Of a stretch of 64,000 nt of DNA, positions 46,123-58,626 are shown in pieces; positions within the stretch are counted from its first letter, which is position 1; every line of letters begins with the position of its first letter. Origin of the DNA: Whalleya microplaca (Eukaryota; Ascomycota; Sordariomycetes; Xylariales; Xylariaceae); NCBI GenBank assembly GCA_022497155.1, contig MU385721.1, positions 372,001 through 436,000 on the forward strand, given 5' to 3'. The notes under the pieces are model-generated. The model did not search any database and was not told the origin of the DNA. It worked only from the letters and a program-made list of their open reading frames with translations. The translations under genes were made by a program, and so were the position numbers.

Positions 46123-48678
46123 CTACGCAGATAGACCTCGTTTCTCACTCTCGGTGAAAAAAATGACCATGCGCCAAAGCTTCTTAACAAGAGCTTCCGC
46201 CTCGTCATCCAGCGCCTATAGATATATGTAGTTAGCAACTCGTGTCGTACAAAATATAAGTAGCGGGGATGATCCACCTCTACAAGCTCCTCCACCAACT
46301 CGCCCGGCTTGGCATGCTTCCGGAGGTGCTCCTCCACGACCTCGATGAGCAGCTGCTCCTGGACACCGAGGTACTCCACCAGCTTCTTCTCGACGAAGGG
46401 TCTGAGCTTATCTCGGATAACGCCCTCATCCAGGTAGTCCCACTTGACGTCCCATTCCCAGAGGCCTTCTTTTTCGTTGGGGATCTCCTGGGCCAATGCG
46501 CGCACGGCCTGGTCACGCTCCTCGTCAGACATGGCAGCAGCAGTAGCCGGCTCAAATTTGATAGGAATAAGCTGTCGTCTCGACGTCGAATCTTCGTCCT
46601 CGTCTTCGAGAAGGCCTTCCACCTCGGCAATAGTCTTCCGTTGCGGGGCAGCACGCTGTGCTTGTGCCTTCTGCGCTGCCGCACCAAGAGACAGCTTGAA
46701 GGGTTGCGGCGCGGCAATTCCCGTTCTGTTGACCTGCCGTTGTTCCATCTCCTGGGCCTGTCGCTCGAGGAACGAGTCGGCCATGCCTCTCGCTTGCTCG
46801 CGCTCGGCCTCTTCTTTCAGCCGCTCCTGTTCCTCCGCTTGCCGGTCGGCGTCGTCGGCGGCGATTTCCCTGGCCCTGAACGCAGCACGATTTCGAATCC
46901 ACACACTCCGGTCCTTGTAATACTCTTCCGCCTTCCGCGATGCCTCTGCGTCATCATCGAAATGTTTCAGCCGTTGAAGCACCTTGTCTCGGTTTTTAGC
47001 AAAATCCTTAGCTTCCGATTCGTCACGGTCCGTCTCCCGCTCGAGAGCAGCCGTGCGAGACTTCTCCCGGTTCAGCCACCGACGCTCGGCATCTAGATAG
47101 AGCTTCTCGGTCTCGGCGGTCTGTTTGGCAACTCGTCGTCGCTCTAACTCCTCATCACTGGCGGACTCGTAGTCGTCATCCCTATTATATGCCAGCCCAC
47201 CATTAGTAGTTCCGCCGTTAACGAAGTTGATCGACCTATTGTAGTCCTTCCCTAAGTCGGACTTCTGACCCTTAGGACCCGAGGGCGCATTAGGGACCCC
47301 TCTAGGTCCTAATGGGATATTATTCGCACTAGAGGGAGGGGGCGAAGTCAATCGGGAGGGTCTCGAAGCACCGTTTCGTTGCCGTTCCATAGCCTCGAGT
47401 TCCTCTTCTCTCTTCAGACGTTCCATATCCCTCTTAATACTTCGGTCTCTGAAGGCCGCAATTTCAGCTGCCACGGTCTCACGCATCTCGGCTGGGATGT
47501 CGGCCAATTCGTCATCTTGCGCCAAAGGAATATTGACCACCTCCACATTTTCTCCGTTCTGGCCTGACGAGTCACCCATAGTAACATCGCCATCTGCATC
47601 GGCTCCCGACCTCGACGAAGGATAAAAAAAGTTCTTGATAATCTGTTTCAACGCACCCCTGGCAGCATCTAGCCTGGCCTCCACGCCTGGATCATCAGCC
47701 CTGCCTTCTTTGTATGCTTCGAGATACTTGGTGGAATTCTCGTCCAGTCGAAATTGAAGAGTTGCCTTCTCGAACTTCCCATACGCGTCGTCGTCATCGT
47801 CTTCGGGCGGTGCTTCTGACGGTGCCTGCTTCTTCACAGGTACCTCGGCATCTTTCAGCACTTCAGACGCGACCCAGAGCGACTCGGCATCCTCATACTG
47901 GGCGAACCCGAATGTCAACTCTTTACCGGCGGCATCGGTGGCTCGGTCCCAGCGGCGAAACTTGCCGGCGACGCCTAGTATCTTCTCGACGCCCTCGTTG
48001 CCGCCGATTCCGGCGGTGATACCGTTCACGAATATCGTCCGTACGATCTCTTCCTTGGTGGGAGGCACCAACGATTGCATATTCTCTCGTATGGCTTGGC
48101 GGGTCTGGTCCAAACCCCGATCCATGCCGATGCCTGGCCGATGCCCACCCGAACCCGGGGTCTCGCTGTCTTTACGACCGGGCATTCCGGGGGTAGGAGG
48201 CTTCGAGGAGGTCGTGCCGAGGCGGATTACGGGGGCATTGAAGTTGATGTTGGGCATGTTCGGGGGTGCTTGGAAATTGGAGGGCAAGCCGCTAGGTCGA
48301 TTAGCTTGATTGATGTTGTGCTGCTGAACGCCGGGTGGTGGCGACGTTCCGGGTGCAGACATGCCTGGAGGAGGTCCTGGGAGCGAGCATGTCAGTATGC
48401 GATGCGACCAACAGAATAGACGATACACAAGAAGCTAGAGGTTCCCTACCTAGACCAGGAGCAGACGCGACGCCCGGGGCGCCATGAGCGCCTGGGTATG
48501 AATTATAGGTTGGAGGCGGGCCGAAGCCGGGCACTTGAACAGGCAGTCATTAGCATAGTTTCTGGTGATAGTATCTTGTGGTGGTTATTGTGGTCAAGTC
48601 TTCCGGTCTGTGGCAGAAGGTATCGTGACAAAAACCACGTGCAGTTGACTTACCTCCACCATACGGATTATATGACAT
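46123..48678 (-). CDS. RBM25-like splicing factor with C-terminal PWI domain
   Basis: Four minus-strand exons, 48678-48654, 48533-48450, 48376-46278 and 46215-46123, give 766 residues in phase. The N-terminus is Pro/Gly-rich (MSYNPYGG, then FGPPPTYNSYPGAHG). An RRM-like domain starts at VRTIFVNGI (about residue 135) and covers KFRRWDRATDAAGKELTFGFAQYE. A long Arg/Glu-rich charged coil follows, then a PWI domain at the C-terminus (EGLWEWDVKWDYLDEGVI, FVEKKLVEYLG, and ALDDEAEALVKKLWRMVIFF). This order is that of RBM25 in animals and Snu71-type U1 snRNP-associated factors in fungi. It would act in the nucleus in 5' splice-site choice. The short first exon is typical. It is divergent from bS21m. 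Confidence 0.85.
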
Positions 48679-49300
48679 GACAGAAGAGGCGTGTGTCGTG
48701 ATGTTGCTCCGCAGATGTCGCAAGAAGTATATCGACGGCAGGACGAGGTATATGCCGACTAAGCAATTACAAAGCTGCCAGTCGAGAAGTCGGAAAGTCG
48801 AGATATATTGATGATAACATCAATGTATAAGTATGTGTCAAACGGTGCTACAAGCACGAGGAAGACAGTGAGGTAGGTTACCTTACCTTCGGAATATGGA
48901 CCCATAATAATAAAAGTCCAAGCTCTCAGCCTTTTGCGACGGCGCTCGGCGAATTTTCGGTGCGGCAGGATTAACTATGGCTCCGGATCCGACGATAGGT
49001 CAGGTACCTAGGTAGGTACCTAGGTAGGTACCTAGGTAGATCCCAGCTTACCTAATAGATCTATGGACCCGCCTTCGATGAACTGCCTGACAGTCCTGAT
49101 TGGCTGACTGGTAGGTCCCACCTGCTCGAGCCTGTCGAGGTCTTTTATTAATGCAAATCGCATCAAAGCTTCAACTTCCACCTTTATACCAGGTACACAC
49201 ACAGAATAGTATGTCAGACAATTGGATTGGAAAAGGTGTCTGCTCGTTTTTTCCAATCCTGCCCATCTAAGAGCCAGTTTAGCTCGGCCAGGCGCTCAAC
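48679..49300. other. Divergent promoter region of RBM25-like and bS21m genes
   Basis: A 622-bp shared upstream region contains the palindromic tandem repeat at 49003-49039 and nothing else recognisable. Confidence 0.6.
49003..49039. repeat. Palindromic 12-bp tandem repeat
   Basis: The unit GGTACCTAGGTA is repeated three times. Each unit contains the palindromes GGTACC and CCTAGG, so the array reads almost the same on both strands. It lies midway between two divergent start codons. Similar TACCTA-type runs also appear near 5368-5390. Confidence 0.85.
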
Positions 49301-50117
49301 ATGTAAGTACACATATATATACATATCTATTATCATCGCAGCTTTTCTCCTCGCTAACACCCGTCGACTCAGGGCTGAACTCGGCCGCATTGCGCAAGCA
49401 GCATTTCGCCCTGCTTCTCTGCTCCGAAGCTCGACCTCCAGGTGGCAGCCATTCTCTCCCTCGAGGTTAAGGTGTTTATCGACGTCGCCAATCTTGCGAT
49501 CCACACAAGATAGCAGCAATGGATCCGGGGGTCCGACCCCATTCTCGACACCACGCACGTCCCAAATACAACAAACCCGACCATACTCCTCTTCGGAATG
49601 GAAAACGGACTGGCATATTCCTTCTAGAGACGTGCGTCCAAGTGAGAGCAGCGATACCGAAATCGAAATCCGAAAGCCCGATGTATCATCGTACACCAAT
49701 CCGTCCACCACTTCTCCTAGCCCGGCCCCTGCTTCATCACCCAACAACAGTACAGGCAGTGAGGAAGAGAACTGGGAATTCTTCGGAGACCTGGACTTCC
49801 ACCCTGGCGAGCTCACCAAGAAGAGCCAAATCGAGACTGAGGCACAGCTTCCCCAGCGGCCCACTTTGCGCCTGGTTCCAAGAACCGGCCGTACTGTTCA
49901 CATTACCCGGAACGTCGATCTTGGGAGGTCGCTGAAGCTTCTCAGCGCACAGCTCACACAAAATAGGGTCAAAAGCGATTTTATAAAGCAAAAGTTCCAC
50001 GAACGGCCCGGCTTGAAGCGAAAGAGACTAAAGGGCGAGCGTGCGAAGAGGAGATTCAAACGGGGCTTTATTGCCGCGATTGATAGGGTCAAGGAGTTGA
50101 CAAAACAAGGCTGGTGA
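49301..50117 (+). CDS. MRP21: Mitochondrial ribosomal protein bS21m
   Basis: The C-terminal 65 residues are the S21 domain: VDLGRSLKLLSAQLTQNRVK, FHERPGLKRKRLKGERAKRRF, ending RVKELTKQGW. The first exon appears to be only AT (49301-49302): GTAAGT begins at 49303, and an acceptor CAG ends at 49372 after a CTAAC branch site, so the G at 49373 completes ATG. The resulting N-terminus, MAELGRIAQAAFRPASLLRSS, is Arg/Ser-rich without acids after residue 3 and looks like a mitochondrial import sequence. No other ATG precedes the domain in frame. The product is 248 residues. A Ser/Pro-rich linker joins presequence and domain. It is a small-subunit mitoribosomal protein. Confidence 0.82.
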
Positions 50118-50581
50118 GTATGCATAAGTGCAACATTCCAGCTCAGCCTATACTAGAATTTATGTGTCGCCATGTTGTAGAAAGGTTAGCTCAATTGTAC
50201 ATTACTACTCCCTCGAGGTCATGAGGCCTGTGGCCCGAATCTACAAGTGGCGGAATATCATCATGCGTTCCACATCACCATATACCATGAGAAGCAGGAA
50301 CTTTGATTTGTTGCAGCTATCTATTTACAGCCATCGCCATGCCGGGGACTAGGGAGCCTTTCATTCATGTGAGAATCCAAAGGGTCTTTATCGCTCGATC
50401 CTTTCATCAAGTCTGCCGGATTGGTAGCAGACATTGATCAGCGAGCTCATTTAGTAAACAAAGGGGTTCCATGCAGGAACTGCATAACAACAGTATATGT
50501 CAGCGAAAATGATGTTCAATAACCCAAGCAAACTCAGTACTATTGCAGCCCAGGTTTCCGCCTACACTGTTAAGACACCAG
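50118..50581. other. Intergenic, no gene seen
   Basis: This joins the bS21m 3' flank to the kinesin promoter. No coding frame is convincing. Confidence 0.5.
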
Positions 50582-53500
50582 ATGTATTTTCAGTTCAGCT
50601 GGGCCATCGAGGACGAGAGCTCGTCTGCATTTGCAGGCTATAGCGGCTACCAGCCAAGTGGTTCTCCGAGCAAGCTTTCCTTCCAAGTACCGAGTAGGCT
50701 ACGGCACTCAACGGCGAATATCCATGATGGTAGCCGGACACCTGTCCAGAGACACAGCCGGATCGGTTCGAGGTCGATGGCGGCTCGGGTCGTGACGGCG
50801 CCTTCCACTCCGACGGATGCGAGTGCTTCGAATCGTGGACAACCCAAAGGTGAGACTAGAGACTGACCGTCCCATTTACGGCTTATTACTTGTCCCAATT
50901 GTAGTTTCTAACGGAGTCGTGATAGTTCCCACTGACGCCGATAAAAGCATCGCTGAACTCGAGGAAAGAATCAGTGGTATGAAAGAGCAGCTTTCCATAT
51001 TACAGAACACGGTAGGTGGCACTCAGAGGACTCTTCAAGATGAAGCGAACCAGACAGGTAAGCCAATTAGACACCCTCATATCCGTAGAGATCTAACTGA
51101 TATTTGCAGTGGTGCGATTGGAGTCAAAGAACTCTGAACTTCACGATGCACTAGATGAAGCTCGGGCTGAGATTAGAAACATTCTAGATAGACATCACCA
51201 TGAGAAGAAATCGATCGAAGATGAATGTCGGGCGAAGTTGGAAGGGAAGATTCTAGAATTAAGCACTAAATTAGCCGAAGCTCAGGGGAAAATCAACAGC
51301 CTTTCCAATGACCATCTTCAAGCCAAGGCCGATCTTGAATATAAACATGATGCGGAATTGAAAGAGACGAGATCTGAACTTAAATCAGAGGGCCTATGGG
51401 AACGAGTCCAGGAGCTATTAAGCAAACAGCACGAGGAAAAGACAACACTTGAAGAACAATTCCGGACAGGGCTAGAAAGAAGGAACTCGGAGCTTCAGAG
51501 TAAGCTCAATAAAGCGCAAGAAGAAATACAAATCCTTGAGAGCGATCATCAACAAAAAAGAAAGGACCTCAAAGACAAATATCGCACAGAATGGGAGGCC
51601 AAGAACTCAGTGCTTCAGGACAGTTTAAATGAGGCCCAAGAGGAGATAAAGGAATTGCAGAGACAATGGCGAGATCGACTAGAGGAGAAGATAACCGATT
51701 TCGAGGAACGCCAGGAACACTTGAAATCCGAGACCTCACAATACAAGCTGGAACTAGATTCCAAATTTCAAAGTGAGCTGAGCAAGGCACGAGAGGAGCT
51801 CGTGAAGTTTTCAAGGGATGAACTTGAAAAAGGAAAAGCTTCTTTTGTGGGGCTCCAAGCAGATTTGCAGTCTAAGATAGATCAACACGAACAGAAAATA
51901 GACGAAGAGCGGAAAGCCGGCGAGAACGATCGAATCAGGCAATATGAGGTATACCAAGGGGAACTGAAGTATAAGCTGAAAGAGGCGGAAAACAAGCTGC
52001 GGGACCTTGAGGTACAGCACAGAGGCAACATGAAGGATACTTACAAAAGCCATCAAGCCGAAATGGAGAGGATGAGACTAATTAGCAACGAGGAAAGGTC
52101 GACTGAAGTGAAAAGAACAGAGGACTACTTGCGGAACCTGGAGACACAGTACAAAGGGAAACTAGAGGATGCCCACCAAAAACATCACGCTGAAATAGAG
52201 AAAATGAAATCAACAAGCGACGAAGAAAAGTCAAGGCAGCTGAAAAGTACTGATGATAAGTTGCGAAACCTCGAGACACAGCACAGAGGTGATGTGGAGG
52301 ATATCAATAAAAAGCATGCAGCTGAAATCGAGCGGATGAAAGTAGCCAGTGACCAGAAAAGCTTATTTCATCTGAGAAATAGCGAAGACAGGCTACGAAG
52401 CCTCAAAACGGAGCACAGAGATGATATAGAGAACATCCGCAAAAAACATAACGCCGAAATCGAGAAATTGAAACTAAGCAATGAGGATGAAAAGTCATTT
52501 CAACTGAAAAGCAATGAAGACAGGTTACGATCCCTCGAGACATACCACAAAGATCAGATAGAAGACGCCCGCAAAACGCATAAAGCCGAAATCGAGCGCT
52601 TAAACCTAGCCGGTGATAATGAAAAATCATTGCAACTGAAAAGCACCGAGGAAAAGTTACGGAGCCTCGAGGCGCAGCATAGAAGCAATATAGAGGACGT
52701 CAACAAAAAGCATAAGGCTGAGATCGCAGAATTGAAATTAAGCAGTAATGAAGAAAAGCTATCTCAACTGAAAAGCACCGAGGACAAGTTACGGAGTCTT
52801 GAGGCGCAGCATAAAAATAATATGGAGGACGTCAACGCAAAGCATAGGGCCGAAATTGCAAGGTTGAAACTAACTAGTGACGAAGAAAAGTTATATCAAC
52901 TTAAAAGTACTGAGGACAAGTTACGGAGCCTCGAGACACAGCACAAGGGTGATATGGAAGACGCCTGCAAGAAGCATACAGCTGAAATCGAAAGCTTGAA
53001 ACTAGCGGAGAAAGAAGAAAAGCTAACTCGACTGCAAGAGGCACAGGAGGTGTCTGATTCAAAGGTCAAGGATATGGTCCAGACGATTGAAACTCTCAAA
53101 AAGGAGCTCCAAGAAACTCAGGAGAGGCTTCGGGCGAGTGAGGAGAATCGCTCTAATACTAGTAAGCAGGAACTAGCATTGGCGAGAGAAGAAACTAGCC
53201 AGGCATTAGAGAAAGAGCGAAAGGCCCTGCAGAATATACAAAGTAAGGAAGAAGAGGTCGAAAAGCTACGTCAACAGGTAGAGAATATGGAAAAGGTGTC
53301 CCAAAAGTATATAGAAGCAGGTACAGTCATGGGCAAAACATTACAGGAAAAAGAAGCCGAACTAAAAACACTACATCAAAATTTCGACGAGGTTAGAACG
53401 AAACTGGATAAACTCGAAGCGACAAATGCGAGGACAAATGAAGGCCTGGAAGCGAAAGAGCAACATTTCGCAGGGCTGAAAAGCCAGCTAGTGGAACAGA

Positions 53501-55051
53501 CTGGAAGAAATGCGCAACTTGAAGTGCAAATAACTGAACACCGCAGGGCTCTTGAACAGCAGAAACAAGAAGCCGCACACAAGGAGCAGAAGTTGCGTTC
53601 AGAATGGGATGAAGAAAAGGAACTTTTTCACGCAGAGGGAGTGATTGTACAGCAGAAATTAGTCCAGGCAGAGCAAGCAAATATGCTGCTCTTCAATCAA
53701 GTACAGAGCTTTCGGGGAGCAATCCGAGTAATGTGTCGTATCCGGCCAACACTAACAGAGGAGAAGAACGAGCAGCAGAGGAGGCGGGATAAATGGGCAA
53801 AAAGGAACCGACCAGATAATCAGACAGACTTCAATGACAAGTGGCAATTCGAACCTCTCGAATACGAGACCACCGCATCATCACTCTATCACGACAATGC
53901 TGCAGGATTGGCAGTCACAAAAATAGATCCAGGTCCATCGTTCGATGGGAGAAAGACTAGATACCCCTATGACTTTGAGCGCACATTTGAACCAAACGAA
54001 ACAAACAGCGACATTTTCAAAGAGATCAGTCAACTTATACAGTCTTTCATTCTTGGGAAGAGAGTATGCATATTCTGCTATGGCCAGTCGGGGACTGGTA
54101 AGACTTATACAATGAGTAATGAAGATGGTGATAAGAAGGATCAAGGCATCATTCCTAGAGCGAAGGAACTGATTTTCGCCGAGGCCGAAAGGCTTAATTC
54201 GCTGGGGCTAGATACTACAATTGAGGGCACATTTCTTCAACTGTACATGGATAATCTTTATCTCTTGCGCGGATCTCAGCGCACACGCACACAGGCGCTT
54301 GCGGTAAGAGAGGTGAATGGGGAAGTCATGGTTGAGGACTACTTCGAGAGTCTTGATGGGGTTGAAGAATTCCAGGCAAAGTACGAGGAGGCTATCCAGA
54401 ATCGGAACGTCGCCGAAACAGGGCTAAACCGTAGTTCTTCGCGGTCACATTTCATCCTCATTCTCAGAATCCGAACTCCACATCCCAAAGACCCTAACAG
54501 GATTAGAGAAGGTACCTTATACCTGGTGGATCTCGCAGGGGCTGAAGACCAAAGGAAAGCGGCAACTCATGGCATGACACAAGAGGAGGGGACGATAATC
54601 AACAAGTCCTTGAGCAATTTGATGAATGTCTTGGCAGAGCTTGCTAAGGGCGAGAAACCCAGTGTCAACCGAGGACTGTACCGAAAGATCGAGGACTCTA
54701 AATTAACAAAGCTGCTTAAACCTTGCCTGTGTAGAATCGGTATTGAGGGAATGACACTCATGTTCGTCATGCTCCACCCGCTGAACGGCAACTTCTCTGA
54801 TACTTGGGGTACATTGGAGAAGGCAAATCAGGTAAATACGTCCTCTGCCTGACCGGAAGAGTTTTGGACGTGGAAGCTAACTTTTCGCCTAGGCCCAGCC
54901 CCGAAACAATGAGAAAGGAGAGAACGAAAGGGAACCGAAAGGCATCGAAGCGAGGCCACAAAGAGAAGGACAAAAAGGGACACAGGCGGGCGCTAGAGGA
55001 GCTGCTGTAAGAGGAAGTACGAGCGGGATACCAAAACCAAGCGGTAGGTAA
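50582..55051 (+). CDS. Kinesin-14-like protein with C-terminal motor
   Basis: Four exons, 50582-50849, 50905-51057, 51110-54831 and 54893-55051, give 1433 residues. The N-terminal 100 residues are Ser-rich and disordered. Residues about 105-1040 are almost all coiled coil, including eight 44-residue repeats (431-782). The motor follows the neck (FRGAIRVMCRIRP, about 1013): P-loop GQSGTGKT (1132-1139), switch I NRSSSRSH (1247-1254) and switch II DLAGAE (1281-1286). The C-terminal motor and the neck sequence place it with kinesin-14 (Kar3/Ncd), minus-end motors of the spindle. The motor is divergent: SGTGKT, a long insert after CRIRPTLTEE and an unusual end (LMFVMLHPLNGNFSDTW). A Lys/Arg/Gly-rich tail of 52 residues is added by the last exon. 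It is probably a paralogue and not the main Kar3. Confidence 0.85.
51979..53034 (+). repeat. Eight 132-bp units inside the kinesin gene
   Basis: Units start at 51979, 52111, 52243, 52375, 52507, 52639, 52771 and 52903, with no indels between them. Each encodes 44 residues with the core K-S-T-E-D-K-L-R-S-L-E-T-Q-H, then E-D-x-x-K-K-H-x-A-E-I-E. The later units (6-8) are most alike, earlier units more diverged. Forty-four residues equal four 11-residue periods. Confidence 0.92.
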
Positions 55052-57636
55052 TACGTAGGCTAAGTACTGCTTTATTCGCAAAGTGTTATAATGAAGTAAA
55101 TGCTTCCCTGATAGCGGGTTCATTCCATTGAGCAGAAGAATTTGATATGTTATGCAACCACATCATTACCAGAAGTCGCGGATACCCTCCCAAGGCTGGA
55201 CAATTCCCCAAGAGCGGTTGTAGGGCAGCTGTATTCTGCGTCTAGTGCCGACTTATATCATCAGTCTTCGATATATATACCTTAGGTTTATAGCTCAGCG
55301 GCGTAGGCTCAAATGATTTACCAACAAGACGCAGCACAGGGTGGGATTGCTCTTCTACGGAACCTCTGAGCAGCTCAATTACTAAATAGATTATTATGAA
55401 CGGTAGCAGAACAATGTAATTGTGATTCTGCTGAAAGAGGCGATTGACAGGCGATTGACAACAACTTACAAAGTGTCTCCAGTTATCTTGCTAAGCAGGC
55501 GGTAATGTGGAGCTTGGTATATAACTATAGACTAATGTCTTCGCGCATAACTACTCCGTTCAACTCGTGAGGATGGGGTGGCCTCACCCACAGACTTCTC
55601 CGTATCATTGCACCTATATCGAATGTCTGCCCAGACATATGGATCGACAGGTCTGCATATATCTACCTTGAATGTACCGGCGAATATATCCATATCTCTG
55701 CTGATTCCTAATGTCCCCAAAGTGATGGACTAGGCACAATGTCTTGGCTGATGAATATGTTCGGTCTCCGGAGGCTGGTGCCTGTTCGGCCATGCGTGTA
55801 TGGTATTCGTGCCGCATCTGGAAGGAAGTGTTGATTACTAAAGAAGGCCCCTCTTGCGTGTCCGGTTAATCAATAGCATATCCATGGTTACATAAGGGTA
55901 TTGGCTGCCCGTTACCCACTTTCATGTATCAATATAGCCGGCAGGAGTTCATGAGTGCCCCTAGAATGCAGCAACTCTGACAATGAATGTGTCCAGGGAG
56001 AAACATACAATGCAACCCCAACTATTGTGACGGCAATCCGAATATATTCGTAACTGTTCGTTCTTGAACTAGGTTCGGCAATGGTGGACTATGATCGCAT
56101 AGTGACCCTGGGAATGCGTGATCGAATTAAGCACTGCGCTCAGGGCCATGTAGTATCTCCTCATAGTTTACTTTGGTTTAGAAGTCTTTCTGAACAGCTT
56201 TGGCCTTTATCGACTTAGGAACATGGGTTTCCCCCCATTTGCGGAACTGTGACCGGGTCCCCTACTGTGATGGAAACGTTAGCAGTGGTGCCCAGGTTGA
56301 TTCGGCTCTTTGTTCGTATTCAGAAGACTGCAGGCTAGTCCGGCATGACGGATTGGCACCACTCATTGTCGAATAGGAGTTGAGACCAGTGCTTTAAAGA
56401 AAACGAGTAACGATTCAAGACCGAAAATGCTTCAACAACTGAGAATGCCATTCGCGGATACTCACATATCAAGGGCAAGGAGTCGCCATAGCCGTATCCG
56501 TCCGTCCTTCCCCCCTTTACCTACGACTACTTATGTACCAAAGGATGGGAATAAGCTCAATAAACATGCGGGAGCTTGTGAGGGAAAAGGAGCAACCTCA
56601 ATTACCGAGAAATGGCAGTATATCTTGCGGCGAATAGTTTGCAACATGTAGGACGGGATTCAGTTATTTTGCCATGTTGCCGGCATTGGGCTAGACCACG
56701 TGAAGATTGGTACCCAATCTCGTCACCGTGCTCAGTTAGGTTCCTGGCGAACTGGGTTTCAAGAGCAGGTCATAGCTTCGTTTAAGGAACAGGCCACCGC
56801 CTTGATGTACCTAGCATGTGAGGATAACGAACATCAATGGGTAGTCCTGAAATTATCATTGATACGGTATGAACCTTGTCATCTCTGTCAACCAACAAAT
56901 GGCTTGATGAGCAGCCGCTGCAACTGTTGAACTCCAACGTAGTCCAGTCATAATGTTTTATCAAGTAGACGCTAGTTCTATGATCTGAGATGCTGGTCTG
57001 AGCTTTCGCTTATGCTCGGAATTGATACATCACATCGCCTTATTGGAGCACAGAGATAGGGGCAGTCCAGGGCAACCTGCAGATCATCGTTGAAGCAAGC
57101 TAATCAGAGGCGGACTCGAGATTCTTCGCAAACAATGGTTGTGTTTTGTGAGCGCGAGTGAAGCTTACATAACCCTGCTCATGTACTCGAACCGGTATTT
57201 CTTTTACTACCAACTTAACAACGTAAAGCAGCCCAACAGATGCTGGGGCTATAACCCAACGGCGAGGAAGACAGAAACGACTGGTTGTTGATAACTTTCT
57301 TATCTTTCCAATCACGATGGCGTGATGAATGCCTTCAGACAGGGGCGTGGCCAGGCATGTCGTTCCCTAAAAAAAGCAACTAAGCCAAGAGCGCTAACGA
57401 ATGATTAGGTATCCCCCTCCCCCATAGGACGAGCTTAGACTTCGTAGTCCTATTCATTAGGTTTACTCCCACTCTATCGTAACAAAACACTGGCCTGTGA
57501 AGGCAAGCGTCCGATATATATGAGGATCGGTAGCCAACTCCAGCGTATTTCTACGGTTTGAATAGGCCACCCTGTTAAATCGCTGGATCCTAGCGTCACG
57601 TAAGAGCTATTAAACGCCCAATGCTAGATTGGTCGT
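55052..57636. other. Gene-poor 2.6-kb region
   Basis: No gene could be supported on either strand. Frames at 55532-55817 (minus), 56427-56651 and 56700-56930 (plus) are short and unlike known proteins. It may hold decayed sequence. No LTR copy of the family seen elsewhere is present. Confidence 0.45.
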
Positions 57637-58626
57637 TCAACTGTTCTGTGCAAACGCTCTACGTAACCAGGCAAGCCTGGTCTGCCTCGCCAATACTGCG
57701 AAAGGCGCTGTGGGGATGAGACGGTCGTACCCGTGAGGGCCACCCGGCCACACATGTAACTCGGTTTGAACACCGCTTTCCCAGAGTTTAGATGCAAAAG
57801 CGACGATCTCATCTCGAAATGGTTCTGCAGAAGCGCAGTCTAGGAAGGTCGATGGTAGGCCCGATAGATCCACGGCTCTAGCTGGGGCTTCGTATGCAGA
57901 TACAGTATTGCCGCCTACGCGGTCACCAAGGAGACATCTCCAGGCGAATCTATTTAGGGTCGAATTATAGAAGGGACCGGTTGAGAATTGCTGGGAAGAG
58001 ACCTTCTCGTTCCTGTCGTCAAGCATGGGACATTCCAAGAAAAGGCCTCGCAATGCTGGTCCATTTTTGTCGCGTGCCATCAAAGCCGTAGCGGCTGCTA
58101 AGCCACCCCCGGCCGAGGTCCCGTAGAGGAGCAAGCGTTCGGGGTCAACCGAGAGCTCCGAGGGGTGGCTAGCTGCCCACAGTAGTGCGGCATAACAGTC
58201 CTCTGCGGGCTGAGTGCTGCTATTCTCGGGCGCACGGCCATACTCCACACTGATTGTGATGGCGTTAAGTTCCCTTGCCCACACCACACTGTAGTCCAGG
58301 CCAGCAAATCGATCTGCCGCGACCAGCGCACCGCCGTGAATATAGAAGATGCACGGATGGCTCGTAGACTTTGACTCGGCTGGTCGTACAACTGAGACTA
58401 TCAAGTCTTGTCGAGGTCCAGGAATTGAGATATCCTCGATATTGACGCTCTTGTCAGCTAGTAGGGCATCCGTATAAGGCCGTGTTCGAACCAATGCGTC
58501 CTTTCGAAGCTTCTCAACCTCATATTGATCAGGCGTTTCACCCAAGGCCTTCACAACGGGTTCTATCTCGGGATCATATGGGGGTCTTGGCAAGCGGTCA
58601 GCTGGCCCCGCCAAACCCTTGCGCAT
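57637..58626 (-). CDS. Alpha/beta hydrolase fold-3 (HSL-type) esterase
   Basis: One exon encodes 329 residues. The oxyanion-hole motif HGG is at residues 97-99 in FYIHGGALV, the nucleophile is Ser171 in YGTSAGGG, the acid is likely the Asp in AEPFRDE, and the His is in GGPHGYDRL. These are the marks of the hormone-sensitive-lipase family of carboxylesterases (alpha/beta hydrolase fold-3). The substrate cannot be told; small esters or lactones are usual. The ATG at 58626 (MRKGLAGPADRL) is preferred; the frame stays open upstream to 58722 but that part has no family resemblance. No signal peptide. A few cysteines could be redox-sensitive but show no pattern. Confidence 0.8.
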   Translation of the reverse strand: MRKGLAGPADRLPRPPYDPEIEPVVKALGETPDQYEVEKLRKDALVRTRPYTDALLADKSVNIEDISIPGPRQDLIVSVVRPAESKSTSHPCIFYIHGGALVAADRFAGLDYSVVWARELNAITISVEYGRAPENSSTQPAEDCYAALLWAASHPSELSVDPERLLLYGTSAGGGLAAATALMARDKNGPALRGLFLECPMLDDRNEKVSSQQFSTGPFYNSTLNRFAWRCLLGDRVGGNTVSAYEAPARAVDLSGLPSTFLDCASAEPFRDEIVAFASKLWESGVQTELHVWPGGPHGYDRLIPTAPFAVLARQTRLAWLRRAFAQNS

